Below are positions 35,007 to 44,114 of a stretch of 64,000 nt of DNA, in pieces. The stretch comes from Mycolicibacterium tusciae JS617. Its GTDB lineage: Bacteria > Actinomycetota > Actinomycetes > Mycobacteriales > Mycobacteriaceae. The notes under the pieces are model-generated. The model ran no database searches. It saw only the letters and a program-made list of their open reading frames with translations, and had not been told where the DNA came from. Each line of letters starts with the position of its first letter. The first letter of the stretch is position 1. The stretch covers positions 496,001-560,000 of the forward strand of contig NZ_KI912270.1 in the NCBI RefSeq assembly GCF_000243415.2. Reading direction: 5' to 3'. The position numbers were made by a program, and so were the translations under genes.

Positions 35007-35507
35007 TCACACGTACGCGAAGGCCTCCGCGCGGACTCCGGCTGCGCAATTATCGAACCGCATCTGCACACAGGTGCCGTCCGATGTCCACGAGATCGAC
35101 ATCCAATCGGACAAGGCGCGCATCAGGGGCAGGCCGCGACCCCGGGTGTTCGGTTGGGCGGCAGGATCCACATGCCGCCATCTCCCGCGGTCGGAGACAT
35201 TGAGAAGCAGAGTGCCGTCGGCGCCGTCGTAATGGACATCCAGCGTCATCGTTCCGTGGGCTTCGCCGCGGTAGGCGTACTCAGCGGAGTTGGTCAGCGC
35301 CTCATTCACCACCAGTAATACGTCGTCGAGACGTTCGCGATCGAGCGTCAAATGTGCGTGCAGCCACTCCGAAAGCTCGCGCCTCAACCGGGCAACGGAT
35401 AGCGCATCCGCAGTCTCGGTACGCGCGAAGTCAGCGTCCGCAGCGCTCGCAGAGAAATTCGAGTCGATCATGATGTCCAACGGATACCCCGTCGGACCCG
35501 CAGTCAT
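35007..35507 (-). CDS. RsbW-like anti-sigma factor (HATPase_c_2 Ser kinase)
   Basis: A 166-aa GHKL ATPase of the anti-sigma kinase type. The N box is VVNEALTNSAEYAY, the G1 box VSDRGRWRHVD and the G2 box GRGLPLMRALSD. Such proteins hold a sigma factor and phosphorylate a STAS antagonist. The ATG overlaps the stop of the STAS gene (ATGA), so the partner pair is made together. No sigma factor gene lies next to it, so the target sigma (SigF-like in mycobacteria) must be elsewhere. Confidence 0.85.
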   Translation of the reverse strand: MTAGPTGYPLDIMIDSNFSASAADADFARTETADALSVARLRRELSEWLHAHLTLDRERLDDVLLVVNEALTNSAEYAYRGEAHGTMTLDVHYDGADGTLLLNVSDRGRWRHVDPAAQPNTRGRGLPLMRALSDWMSISWTSDGTCVQMRFDNCAAGVRAEAFAYV

Positions 35508-35851
35508 GCAGTGAAATTGTCCACAGCATCGTCCAGCGAGGAGAACAGGTCGATCAGGTCGGCAATGCCGGTGATCTTCAGTGGCCGGCTCGTCGCTGAA
35601 CCCTCGGCGACCACGGCGAACCGCGTCTCCGTGCCGCCCGTCTGGTTGTGCGCCTCCATCAGCACCTGCATGCCGGCCGACCCCAAGAAGTCGACGCTCG
35701 TGAGGTCCACGATCAATCCGGTGGGGTTCTTGCTCAACGCGGACTGGACGGCGTCCCTCAGCTGGGGTGCCGTGAGCATGTCGAGTTCTCCAGATGCCGA
35801 GACGATCGCGACACGTTCGACCCACTTCTCAGTGCAAAGCTGCTCGTCCAA
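35504..35851 (-). CDS. STAS-domain anti-anti-sigma factor
   Basis: A 115-aa STAS protein. The phosphorylatable Ser lies in VDFLGSAGMQVLMEA, the canonical DFLGSAG site; VAIVSASGELDMLTAPQL is the first beta-alpha unit. It should release a sigma factor from the adjacent RsbW-like kinase when unphosphorylated. The start is a TTG at 35851 with AGGTGAGG just upstream, since no ATG or GTG precedes the conserved strand. Confidence 0.85.
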   Translation of the reverse strand: MDEQLCTEKWVERVAIVSASGELDMLTAPQLRDAVQSALSKNPTGLIVDLTSVDFLGSAGMQVLMEAHNQTGGTETRFAVVAEGSATSRPLKITGIADLIDLFSSLDDAVDNFTA

Positions 35852-36100
35852 GCCTCACCTCTTGTTAAGCGACCGGTATCGGTCAGCGCTGATCTCACGA
35901 GGCTGCAGTCTGAACCCGCGCGACAGGTTAGCGAGAAAATAACACCGACGCATCGGGCACACTGCTTGTCCTGGTCAGGGCAACAGGATATATGACATGC
36001 GGGTAAGACCCGCAACTTGCCTGCTCCTCCCGTGTCCGGGCCGTCCTTCGCGGTTAGGCAACGATGCTCCACATTTGCCAGAATCGGCAGGCTTGCTGAC

Positions 36101-36613
36101 CTAAGCGTCAAATCGCGGTGCGCCTGCTACCCGACGGTCACCGCCGTTTCGGTCCTGCCACATCCGGTATACGTCGACAGCGTCCTCGCGCGGCTCGTAG
36201 CGCATCGGAAGACGACGCTGCTCGGCCGGCTTCGCGAACTCCTGATAAAAGGTATCGAGTTCGAAGTACTTGCGGTCGTCAACGTAGTGGGGCTCATAGG
36301 CGTCACGTGTGGTCAGGAAGACGACCTCGTCCGGCGAGCAGTAGTAAAGCGCGCCAAGACACATCGGGCACGGATGGGCCAGCACGTAGATGGTGGCGCC
36401 GACCAGATGCTCGGTGCCCAATCGTTGACACGCATCCCGGATCGCAAGAATCTCGGCGTGCGCGGTCGGGTCGTTGCTCTGCGCCACGAGATTCGGGCTC
36501 TCGGCGAGGATCTCGCCGTCCCTGACGATGACCGTGGCGAATGGTCTGCCGCCCTCGGTGACATTGTTTCGTGCGATGTCTATCGTGCGCTGAACGAAAT
36601 CGGCCACGATCAC
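36101..36613 (-). CDS. nucleoside/guanine deaminase (CMP/dCMP deaminase fold)
   Basis: A 170-aa zinc deaminase. The motif pair is THAEILAIRD (HAE) and HPCPMCLGALYY (PCxxC). The C-terminal part EVVFLTTRDAYEPHYVDDR is like the guanine deaminase (GuaD) subgroup, so guanine or another purine is a reasonable substrate. It begins at GTG 36613, overlapping the ClC stop (GTGA), with AGAAGG upstream. Being coupled to an anion channel is odd. Confidence 0.85.
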   Translation of the reverse strand: MIVADFVQRTIDIARNNVTEGGRPFATVIVRDGEILAESPNLVAQSNDPTAHAEILAIRDACQRLGTEHLVGATIYVLAHPCPMCLGALYYCSPDEVVFLTTRDAYEPHYVDDRKYFELDTFYQEFAKPAEQRRLPMRYEPREDAVDVYRMWQDRNGGDRRVAGAPRFDA

Positions 36614-37923
36614 TGAGGATAGCCTTCTGGAGGATCTGATCGGCGCCGCAAATCGGGCGACATCCGTTCTCTCAGCGAGTCGTAGATGGGCGGCGACTTC
36701 GTGAGCTCGGCGACGAGCACCGCTGCGGCGGTTCCGGCGATCATCGGGATGCCCACCGCCGTCGTCGCGGTCATCTCCATGACGAGGACGATGGCGGTCA
36801 CGGGCGCCCGCACTGTCGCACCGAAGAACGACGCCATGCCGACCAGCGCCATCGGGACGGCCAGGAACCCCACGTCGCCGGGCCACAGGGCACCGAAGAC
36901 GCCGACAAACAGCAGCCCCCACAGCGCACCGACCGCCAGCAGCGGCGCGAACAGTCCACCCGGCACAGCGGCCGAATATGACAGCGGGCCCGCCACGAAG
37001 CGCACCAGCAGGACTCCGACGACGACCGGGAGGACGATGTCCTGCCCGCTCAGAATCAACTGCGTCAGAGTGTCGCCGCCACCCACTGACTCCGGGTAGA
37101 TGAACATCGCCAGCCCGATGGTCGCGCCGATCAGTGCCGCCTTGGCAACGGTCGGTATTCGCCGGATCCCACCGACATGGTCGAGGAACCACAGCAGCAG
37201 CCGGTTGTACACGGCGCCCAGACATCCGGTGAGCAGACCGAAAACCACGAACAGTGGCAACCACGCCAGCGCCGGCGCGCCGATCGATTCGACGAAGAAG
37301 TCCGGATCGTTGCCAAGGAGGAGACGCATACAGCCGACCGCGGCGGCAGCCGCGAACAAGGTCGCCAGAACCGTCTGCAGCCGGAAGGATTTCGTCACTT
37401 CCTCGAGCGCAAACAGCGTGCCCCCGATCGGCGCGTTGAATGCGACCGCGAGCCCGGCCCCACCGACGGCGGTCTGCATCATCCTGACGTCGGATTCCGG
37501 GAGCCGGGCACGTCGCGCTGATTCCGCTCCGATCACCGAGCCCATGTGAACGGTCGGGCCCTCACGGCCGAGCACCAGCCCGGCCCCCATCGACAGGAGG
37601 CCGCCGATGAACTTGGCGGGCAGCAGCAGGAGCAGCGGCGGTTCAGCGTCACCTCGGTAGACAGCCTCCACGTGCTGGATCCCGCTGCCGGCAGCCAGGG
37701 GCACCCACCGAACGATCAGTGCGGCGAGCGTCGCACCGAGCGCCGCGGCGGCCATGGGCACCAACCACCCCGGACCTGGCAGCCCATGCGCCCAGTCGAC
37801 GAGGTCTATCCGCAACCGGTCCGCGGTTTCCAGGCACCAGCGAAAGGCGCCGCCGATGAATCCGATCGCGACACCGGCCACCGTGGCCGTCACGCAGACG
37901 AGGACCGATCCGCGCATGGGCAC
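36610..37923 (-). CDS. ClC-family chloride channel/antiporter
   Basis: A 437-aa membrane protein of the ClC family. Selectivity-filter segments are GSGIQ (GSGIP in the prototype), GREGP with the gating glutamate, and GGLFAPLLAVGAL. The coding frame is open far upstream, but GTG 37923 has AAGGAGG 9 bases before it and leads straight into helix 1. There are no C-terminal CBS domains. Probably a Cl-/H+ exchanger as in E. coli ClcA. Coupled to the deaminase gene downstream. Confidence 0.88.
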   Translation of the reverse strand: MPMRGSVLVCVTATVAGVAIGFIGGAFRWCLETADRLRIDLVDWAHGLPGPGWLVPMAAAALGATLAALIVRWVPLAAGSGIQHVEAVYRGDAEPPLLLLLPAKFIGGLLSMGAGLVLGREGPTVHMGSVIGAESARRARLPESDVRMMQTAVGGAGLAVAFNAPIGGTLFALEEVTKSFRLQTVLATLFAAAAAVGCMRLLLGNDPDFFVESIGAPALAWLPLFVVFGLLTGCLGAVYNRLLLWFLDHVGGIRRIPTVAKAALIGATIGLAMFIYPESVGGGDTLTQLILSGQDIVLPVVVGVLLVRFVAGPLSYSAAVPGGLFAPLLAVGALWGLLFVGVFGALWPGDVGFLAVPMALVGMASFFGATVRAPVTAIVLVMEMTATTAVGIPMIAGTAAAVLVAELTKSPPIYDSLRERMSPDLRRRSDPPEGYPQ

Positions 37924-38029
37924 GACCGGGAACCTCCTTGCGCGCTGGACCACATCGACAGAAATTTCAGTGTCGCAGATCGCATATCGTGATGCTGGGC
38001 TGACGGGCACTTCGACGATGGGATAACTG

Positions 38030-39295
38030 ATGCGGGTAACGGCGTTGAGACGGTTGGGTGTTCTCGCGATGGCGACAGCGCTGACGTTGGTCTCCGGGTG
38101 TGGCGAGGATTCGACGCCCGAGGCCACATCGCCCACATCGCCCACCGCGACCACCGACGCGTCGGGCGCACCGACGGCCAAGGAAATCGACGCCGCCATC
38201 GCTGCGCGGCTCGATGAGGCGATCGACAAGGCGATGGACCAAGCCGGAGTGCCGGGCGCAATCATCGGGATATGGGGCCCTGACGGGGATTACGTGCGTG
38301 CGGTCGGCGTCGCCGATCAGGCCGGCGGCGAACAGATGAGTACGGACTTCTACCACCGAATCGGTAGCCAGACAAAGACATTCACGATCACCGGCCTGCT
38401 GCAGCTGGCCGATCAGGGCAAGCTCGGGCTCGACGATCCGGTCGCCAAGTTCATCGACGGTGTTCCCGAGGGGGACACGATCACGCTGCGACAGTTGGCG
38501 CGCATGCAGAGCGGACTGGCCAACTACACCGATAGCGACGGGTTCCAGCAGGCATTTTTCGCTGACCCGTTCCGCAACTTCACGCCACAGCAACTCCTCG
38601 ATTATGCGTTTGCCGAGCCCATGAAGTTCCAGCCCGGCGAGGATTTCCTGTACTGCAACACCAACACTGTGCTGTTGGGTCTCGTTGTGGAAAAGATCAG
38701 CGGGCAATCGCTGCCGGATTACATCCGTGATCACATCACGACCCCATTGGGCATGAACCACACCAGTTTTCCGACGACGAACGCGTTTCCGAAGCCGCAT
38801 GCACAGGGTTACACGACCCAGAACGCCGACAACTCCGAAACGACGGCCACCGACTGGAACCCCTCCTGGGCGTGGGCCGCAGGCGCGATGATCTCCACCC
38901 TCGACGACATGGGCATCTGGGCTCCCGCGCTGGCGACCGGAAAGCTGCTGACACCGGAGATGCAGGCGCAGCGACTGCAGACCGTCAGCACGCCGGGCAT
39001 GCCGGCCGAGGACGGATACGGCGTTGGATTGTTCAACCTCGGCGGCTGGATCGGACACAACGGCAGCCTGCCGGGCTACCAGACCGTCTCGGTCTACCTC
39101 CCAGAGAAGGAAACGTCGATGGTGATTTTCACCAACACCGATATTGCTTTCGAGGGCCAGGAGCCCAGCACGGTGGTGGCCAAGGCCATCACCGAGATCA
39201 TCAGCCCCGAGAACGTCTACGCGATGGGTGAGGCAGTCCAGCCACCCGATATCACCGCACCGCCCGCGCCGACCACCACCACCAAGCCGCGGTAA
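38030..39295 (+). CDS. serine beta-lactamase-fold lipoprotein (class C / DD-peptidase-like)
   Basis: A 421-aa lipoprotein: signal peptide with lipobox LVSGC, a Thr/Ser/Pro linker, then a penicillin-binding-protein-like hydrolase. The three catalytic motifs are SQTK, YCN and HNG. The family includes D-alanyl-D-alanine carboxypeptidases, esterases and class C beta-lactamases, and many mycobacterial relatives (LpqK/LpqF type) have no assigned substrate. The short C-terminal TTTTKPR tail is unusual. Likely anchored outside the membrane. A hairpin terminator follows. Confidence 0.85.
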   Translation: MRVTALRRLGVLAMATALTLVSGCGEDSTPEATSPTSPTATTDASGAPTAKEIDAAIAARLDEAIDKAMDQAGVPGAIIGIWGPDGDYVRAVGVADQAGGEQMSTDFYHRIGSQTKTFTITGLLQLADQGKLGLDDPVAKFIDGVPEGDTITLRQLARMQSGLANYTDSDGFQQAFFADPFRNFTPQQLLDYAFAEPMKFQPGEDFLYCNTNTVLLGLVVEKISGQSLPDYIRDHITTPLGMNHTSFPTTNAFPKPHAQGYTTQNADNSETTATDWNPSWAWAAGAMISTLDDMGIWAPALATGKLLTPEMQAQRLQTVSTPGMPAEDGYGVGLFNLGGWIGHNGSLPGYQTVSVYLPEKETSMVIFTNTDIAFEGQEPSTVVAKAITEIISPENVYAMGEAVQPPDITAPPAPTTTTKPR

Positions 39296-39338
39296 GCCTC
39301 CAAGAAACTTCCAAGATCCGTCCCCCAACCTGGTGTCA

Positions 39339-39379
39339 GCAAGTGCGGGGGCCTTACCCGACGAGGCCTCCGCACTTGC
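39339..39379. terminator. bidirectional terminator-like hairpin
   Basis: Arms 39339-39353 and 39365-39379 pair over 15 bp with one G-T wobble and an 11-base loop, lying between the convergent lipoprotein and TetR genes. There is no T-tract. Confidence 0.65.
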
Positions 39380-39392
39380 GCCAACTTCAGGG

Positions 39393-40028
39393 CTATCGGA
39401 TCAGCGTGACGTCCGCCGGCATCGGCGCAGTCAGCATCGCGGCCAGCATGGCGATGATCTCTTCGGCGGTCCCGGCCTCCTCACCGGCCTGAGCCGAACG
39501 CTCCCGTTCGGCGAGAAGGGTGAACATCGTCGTGGCAATTGCCTTGACCCGCCGCGCGCGTGCCGCACGATCGACGGTGGGGATGGCCTTGGCCAACCGC
39601 TCGAGGACCTGCGGCCACACCGATCCCTGTGACTCGCCGACATCCGCATGCAGGTACGACGATGCAGCTTGAAGGAAGCGCGCGTAGTGGGGGCTGCCGA
39701 CGGTGGTGAAGGGCAGCACCATGATCCGCAACCAGGCGCGGACGTCGTCGCGGGCGTCTTCTCGGGTGTCGTCACGGGCATGGTCGCGGGCATCGTCGCG
39801 GAGCCCCTCGACCATCTCCGCGCGCTCTTGCTCCATCGGCCCGAGTCGGCGCGCGACGATCGCGTCGATGAGGTCCTGGCGATTCCGGAAGTGGTAGTTG
39901 ACCGCAGAGTTGTTGCGCTGGCCGGCCGCAACCGCGATGTCGCGCAGTGGCACCTGGATGCCGCGCTCGGCGATCAGCCGTTCGGCCGCGTCAAGAATGT
40001 CGGACCTCGCTCTTTCACCGCGGTTCAC
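39393..40028 (-). CDS. TetR-family regulator adjacent to kshA
   Basis: A 211-aa TetR protein. The helix-turn-helix is VPLRDIAVAAGQRNNSAVNYHFRNRQDL. A run of charged repeats (RDDARDHARDDTREDARDD) lies in the ligand domain and is unusual. It is divergent from kshA with 80 bases between the starts, and a palindrome lies in the gap, so it very likely represses kshA and itself. The inducer may be a steroid or CoA ester. Confidence 0.85.
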   Translation of the reverse strand: MNRGERARSDILDAAERLIAERGIQVPLRDIAVAAGQRNNSAVNYHFRNRQDLIDAIVARRLGPMEQERAEMVEGLRDDARDHARDDTREDARDDVRAWLRIMVLPFTTVGSPHYARFLQAASSYLHADVGESQGSVWPQVLERLAKAIPTVDRAARARRVKAIATTMFTLLAERERSAQAGEEAGTAEEIIAMLAAMLTAPMPADVTLIR

Positions 40029-40056
40029 CCCGACGATGATAGGAAACTGGCCTCGA

Positions 40057-40074
40057 TTAAGCGAATATGCTTAA
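40057..40074. promoter_or_regulatory. candidate TetR operator TTAAGC-N6-GCTTAA
   Basis: An 18-bp palindrome, 6-bp perfect arms with the centre GAATAT, between the divergent TetR and kshA starts. Its AT-richness stands out in a GC-rich region. Confidence 0.6.
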
Positions 40075-40108
40075 ATTTGTGTGGCCTGCAGCCAGGAGAG
40101 GTGACTCG

Positions 40109-41245
40109 ATGACAAGCCCGCACGAGATTCGCGAGATCGACATCGGCAAGCCCATGCAGCGTTTTGCTCGCGGGTGGCACTGCGTCGGGTTGGCCGAGGA
40201 CTTCCGTGATGGAAAGCCCCACGCCGTCAACGCTTTCGGTACCCGGCTGGTCGTATTCGCCGACTCCCAGGGCGATCTGCAGGTGCTGGACGGCTACTGC
40301 AGGCACATGGGCGGCGACCTCTCCCAGGGGACGATCAAGGGCGATTCGGTGGCCTGCCCCTTCCATGACTGGCGCTGGCAGGGGTCGACCGGCAAGTGCT
40401 CGCTGGTGCCTTACGCCAAGCGCACGCCGCGGCTGGCCAGGACCCGACGCTGGCTGACCGGCGAGGTCAACGGCCAGCTGCTGGTCTGGCACGACCCGGA
40501 GGGTTCGACGCCGCCGGCCGAGTTGTTCCCGCCCACGATCGACGGGTACGACGACGGGCAGTGGTCACCGTGGTCATGGAACTCGATTCACATCGAGGGG
40601 TCGCACTGCCGCGAGATCGTCGACAACAACGTCGACATGGCGCACTTCTTCTACATCCACCACGCCTACCCCACGTTCTTCAAGAACGTCATCGAGGGTC
40701 ACACCGCGTCGCAGTTCATGGAGTCCAAGGCCCGCCCCGACTTCACCAAGAACTACGAGAAGCTCTGGGAGGGAACCAAACTCCGTTCGGAAGCGACGTA
40801 TTTCGGCCCCGCGTACATGATCAACTGGCTGCACAACGATGTGGCACCGGACTTCACCATCGAGGTGGCGCTGATCAACTGCCACTATCCGGTGACCCAC
40901 GATTCGTTCGTGCTGCAGTGGGGCGTCGCCGTGCAAGCGGTACCTGGGTTGCCCGCCGATAAAGCCACGAAACTGGCTGCGGCAATGAGCCGTTCGTTCG
41001 GTGAGGGTTTCCTCGAGGATGTCGAGATCTGGAAGCACAAGACGCGGATCGAGAACCCGCTGCTGACCGAGGAGGACGGTGCGGTCTACCAGCATCGTCG
41101 GTGGTACGAACAGTTTTACGTCGACCTTGGCGATGTCACGCCCGATATGACGGATCGATTCGAGATCGAGGTGGACACCACGCACGCCAACGACATTTGG
41201 CAACGCGAGGTTGCCGCCAACCTCAGCGCCGTGGCGCCTGGCTGA
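40109..41245 (+). CDS. kshA: 3-ketosteroid 9-alpha-hydroxylase oxygenase, KshA type
   Basis: A 378-aa Rieske non-heme iron oxygenase. The Rieske cluster ligands are YCRHMGG and CPFHDWRW; the iron site is NNVDMAHFFYIHHAYP. Motifs such as RFARGWHCVGL and NAFGTRLVVFAD match KshA, which hydroxylates C-9 of androst-4-ene-3,17-dione in steroid ring opening. It needs a KshB reductase, not present here. GTG-free start: ATG 40109 with AGGAGAGG upstream; an ATG at 40067 is a weaker alternative. A paralogue with another steroid substrate is possible, since many actinobacteria carry several KshA copies. Confidence 0.85.
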   Translation: MTSPHEIREIDIGKPMQRFARGWHCVGLAEDFRDGKPHAVNAFGTRLVVFADSQGDLQVLDGYCRHMGGDLSQGTIKGDSVACPFHDWRWQGSTGKCSLVPYAKRTPRLARTRRWLTGEVNGQLLVWHDPEGSTPPAELFPPTIDGYDDGQWSPWSWNSIHIEGSHCREIVDNNVDMAHFFYIHHAYPTFFKNVIEGHTASQFMESKARPDFTKNYEKLWEGTKLRSEATYFGPAYMINWLHNDVAPDFTIEVALINCHYPVTHDSFVLQWGVAVQAVPGLPADKATKLAAAMSRSFGEGFLEDVEIWKHKTRIENPLLTEEDGAVYQHRRWYEQFYVDLGDVTPDMTDRFEIEVDTTHANDIWQREVAANLSAVAPG

Positions 41246-41257
41246 CGGCCGGTCCCG

Positions 41258-41680
41258 TTATTCGACGACGAAAACGGGGATCAGCCGCGACGTCTTGGTC
41301 TGGTACTCGGCGTAGGGCGGATAGGCCTCCACGGCCAGCTTCCACCAATGATCGCGTTCAGCGCCCTCGACCTCGCGTGCGGTCATGATGGCGACCTTGT
41401 CGCCGTCCTGGACCGTCACCTCGGGGTTCGCTTTGACATTGAAGTACCAGAACGGGTGTGCCGGATCGCCGCCCTTCGACGCAACCATGGCGTATCGGCC
41501 GCCCTCTTCGACACGCATCAGCGGTACATAGCGCTTCGCGCCGGACTTGGCGCCGGTCGTGGTGAACAGGACGATCGGACGGTCGAGAACCTCGACGCCG
41601 TCGGTGGTGCCCTGTTTCAGGATGCGCTCGGTCTGCTCACGGACCCAGTCGGTGGGGCTCAGCTTCGCTTGCTCTGTCAC
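41258..41680 (-). CDS. DDN-type F420-dependent nitroreductase/quinone reductase
   Basis: A 140-aa split-barrel flavin/deazaflavin protein of the Ddn family: FTTTGAKSGAKRYVPLMRV, GGDPAHPFWYFNVKANPEV and PPYAEYQTKTSR are the conserved blocks. Such enzymes use F420H2 to reduce quinones or nitroimidazoles. GTG 41680 begins the conserved NLTEQ-like N-terminus. It follows an LLM-type F420 oxidoreductase in the same direction after an 82-base gap and converges with kshA. Confidence 0.85.
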   Translation of the reverse strand: MTEQAKLSPTDWVREQTERILKQGTTDGVEVLDRPIVLFTTTGAKSGAKRYVPLMRVEEGGRYAMVASKGGDPAHPFWYFNVKANPEVTVQDGDKVAIMTAREVEGAERDHWWKLAVEAYPPYAEYQTKTSRLIPVFVVE

Positions 41681-41762
41681 GAGCGGTTTCAACGCTGTGG
41701 CGACACAGAAATTCCCGACCCGCGACGGGCGACGCATTCGCGGGTTACACAATCACGTGCAC

Positions 41763-42785
41763 TTACGCGTTGAACGCGCTGAGGATCTCCTGACCGGCCG
41801 TATGAAGGTAGTCCGAGCTGGCGACGTCCGGGATCGTGAACAGAAACGAGTCGATGCCAGCTTCGCGGTATGCATTGATTCGCTCGATGCATTTCTGCGG
41901 TGAGCCGACGATCAGCCCGGTCTCGGGTATGGAGGCGAATTCCTGCCGGACCCGCGCCTCCTGCTCGGCGGATTCGGTGGGCGCGAGAAGCGTAGTGACC
42001 GAGAGCCTCAGCGTGGCGGGGTCTCGCCCCACCTCAGCGCAAGCATCGGCCAGATACTGCCTTCGATCCATGACCTTCTCGGGTGACCACCAGCGGATGT
42101 TGATGCCCTGGGCGGAGTGGGCCGCGATCCGCTGCACGCGGTCGCCTTCGCCGCCCACCCACAGCGGCGGATGCGGCTTCTGCACCGGCGGCGGGTCGCA
42201 GATGGCGCCGTCCAATGTGTAGAACCGGCCCGCGTATACGGGATTTGACTCCGTCCAGATGACTTTTATGACCTCGAGCGCCTCGCCCAGCGCCGAAACC
42301 CGTTCTCCGGCCGGCGGAAACGGGATACCGTATGCCTCGAATTCACGCTTGAACCAGCCGGCGCCCAAACCCAGGTCGAGTCGTCCCTCGGAGATGACGT
42401 CCAATGTGGCTGCCATCTTGGCCAGCACCGAGGGGTGGCGGTAGGAGTTGCACAACACGCTGGTGCCCAGGCGGATGCGTGTGGTGTCACGAGCCAGCGC
42501 CGCGAGTGCCGTCCACCCTTCCAAGAGAGCCATGGATGCAGGGGGCGCTCCGGTTGCGCTCTGCGGAACGCCGCCCGCGGACGTGATGCCTGCGTCCTGG
42601 ACGTAGTCCTCGGGACTCGTGGTCAGGAAATGGTCGCACAGCCAAATCGATTGGAAACCATAGTCTTCGGCGAGGTTGGACACCCGGACCATATCGGGAT
42701 ACCGACTGACCGCCAGGCCATTGATCGTGAGCGCCAGAATCAATCCGAACTTCGGGTCATCGGCGGCGACACCGGGCACCATCAT
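41763..42785 (-). CDS. LLM-class F420-dependent oxidoreductase
   Basis: A 340-aa luciferase-like monooxygenase fold protein with the F420 group markers SIWLCDHFLTT, IRLGTSVLCNSYRHP and LGLGAGWFKREFEAYGI. It probably moves a hydride from F420H2 to or from an organic substrate. It follows the MFS carrier gene by only 9 bases and precedes the DDN gene, so the three form an operon for uptake and conversion of an unknown compound. Confidence 0.85.
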   Translation of the reverse strand: MMVPGVAADDPKFGLILALTINGLAVSRYPDMVRVSNLAEDYGFQSIWLCDHFLTTSPEDYVQDAGITSAGGVPQSATGAPPASMALLEGWTALAALARDTTRIRLGTSVLCNSYRHPSVLAKMAATLDVISEGRLDLGLGAGWFKREFEAYGIPFPPAGERVSALGEALEVIKVIWTESNPVYAGRFYTLDGAICDPPPVQKPHPPLWVGGEGDRVQRIAAHSAQGINIRWWSPEKVMDRRQYLADACAEVGRDPATLRLSVTTLLAPTESAEQEARVRQEFASIPETGLIVGSPQKCIERINAYREAGIDSFLFTIPDVASSDYLHTAGQEILSAFNA

Positions 42786-42794
42786 GGTCTCAAC

Positions 42795-44114
42795 CTACAG
42801 CTGGTGCAGTGGAGTGGGTTTCAACGCAAGTGTGGCAACGACGCTGATGATCGCCGTGGCGACAAGGTAGCCGCAGGCTAGCCATGGCGATCCGCCCGAT
42901 GCGCCGATCAGCGCGGTGAGGATGAGCGGCGTCAGACCCGATGAGTAGACCCCTGACAGCTGATAGACCGTCGACAGTCCCGTATAGCGGACCCGGGCCG
43001 GATACAGCGACGCATACAACGTGCCCTGCGCTCCGTAGAACACCGCGTGGATGACGCCGAAGACCAGAATGATCGCGATCGAGTAGAGCACGATGTCTTT
43101 GGTGCCGAACAGTGCGAACACCGGGAAGACCGCGACGCCGTAGGCCGCGATGCCGATGGTGTAGACCCGCTTCGGTCCGAAGCGATCGGTCAGCAGCCCC
43201 GAAACCGGCAGAAGCGCCGCCATCAACAAGGCGGCGATCGTGACCGCGACCAGCACCGGGACCTTTTCGAGCTTGAGGGTTCCGATGGCGTAGGAGATTG
43301 CGAAGACACCCCAGGTGTTGAAGGCCGCACCCTCAGCCCATCGCGAAAGCATGCCCAGCACAGTCGATTTAAGGAAGGGTGGTCGGAACACCTCGCGAAG
43401 GGGCACTGTCGCACGATCGTTGCTGTCACGTACCTTCTCGAACGCCGGTGTCTCGCTGGCCTTCAGCCGCACCACGACGCCGAAGATCACCAGCACGATG
43501 CTGAACAGGAACGCGATTCGCCACCCATATGCGAGGAATGCCTCGTCGGGAAGGACAACCTGTAGCAGCGCGAAGACCCCCGTGCCCAGCGCAAGTCCGA
43601 GCGCCAGGCCCATCTGCGGGACGCTGCCGAATAGTCCGCGTCTACGTGTAGGGCTGTGTTCGACGGCCAACAGCACTGCGCCGGCCCATTCTCCGCCGAG
43701 CGCGAAGCCCTGCACAATTCGCAGGAGCAGCAATAGGATCGGCGCCAGAACGCCAATTTGCGCGGCAGTCGGCAGGACGCCCATCAGGGCGGTCGCACCA
43801 CCCATCAACAACATGGTGAATGCCAGCGTCTTCTTGCGCCCGATGCGGTCTCCGATATGGCCGAAGACGAAGCCGCCGATCGGTCGCACCACGAACCCGA
43901 CCGCGAACGTCGCAAACGACAGCAATGTGCCGACATACGTGGACTGGTCGGGGAAGAACGCCCGATTGAAAACCAGGCTCGCCGCGGTGGCGTAGAGGAA
44001 GAAGTCGTACCACTCGATTGTCGTGCCGACCAGGCTGGCCCAGAGCGCCGTGCGAGCCTGCGGGGTCACGGTCTGGGGGTCGTGCGCCTCGGCGGGTGCG
44101 TTGGTGATGCTCAC
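42795..44114 (-). CDS. MFS metabolite:H+ symporter (MHS family)
   Basis: A 439-aa MFS carrier with 12 predicted helices. Hallmarks of the MHS group (proline, shikimate, alpha-ketoglutarate) are GTTIEWYDFFLYATAA in helix 1, GHIGDRIGRKKTL in the first loop and RIVQGFALGGEWAGAVLL. Substrate not assignable. GTG start at 44114; the next gene (LLM oxidoreductase) starts 9 bases after its stop, so substrate uptake feeds the F420 enzymes. Confidence 0.88.
   Translation of the reverse strand: MSITNAPAEAHDPQTVTPQARTALWASLVGTTIEWYDFFLYATAASLVFNRAFFPDQSTYVGTLLSFATFAVGFVVRPIGGFVFGHIGDRIGRKKTLAFTMLLMGGATALMGVLPTAAQIGVLAPILLLLLRIVQGFALGGEWAGAVLLAVEHSPTRRRGLFGSVPQMGLALGLALGTGVFALLQVVLPDEAFLAYGWRIAFLFSIVLVIFGVVVRLKASETPAFEKVRDSNDRATVPLREVFRPPFLKSTVLGMLSRWAEGAAFNTWGVFAISYAIGTLKLEKVPVLVAVTIAALLMAALLPVSGLLTDRFGPKRVYTIGIAAYGVAVFPVFALFGTKDIVLYSIAIILVFGVIHAVFYGAQGTLYASLYPARVRYTGLSTVYQLSGVYSSGLTPLILTALIGASGGSPWLACGYLVATAIISVVATLALKPTPLHQL

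Noticed and set aside
35860..35960. SigF-type promoter in front of the STAS gene
   Set aside because: GTTA and GGGTTC elements are present but spaced by about 23 bases, too far for the GTTT-N15-17-GGGTA consensus.
37967..39328. 453-codon frame opposite to the lipoprotein gene
   Set aside because: Shadow of the beta-lactamase-fold gene with SQTK, YCN and HNG motifs on the other strand.
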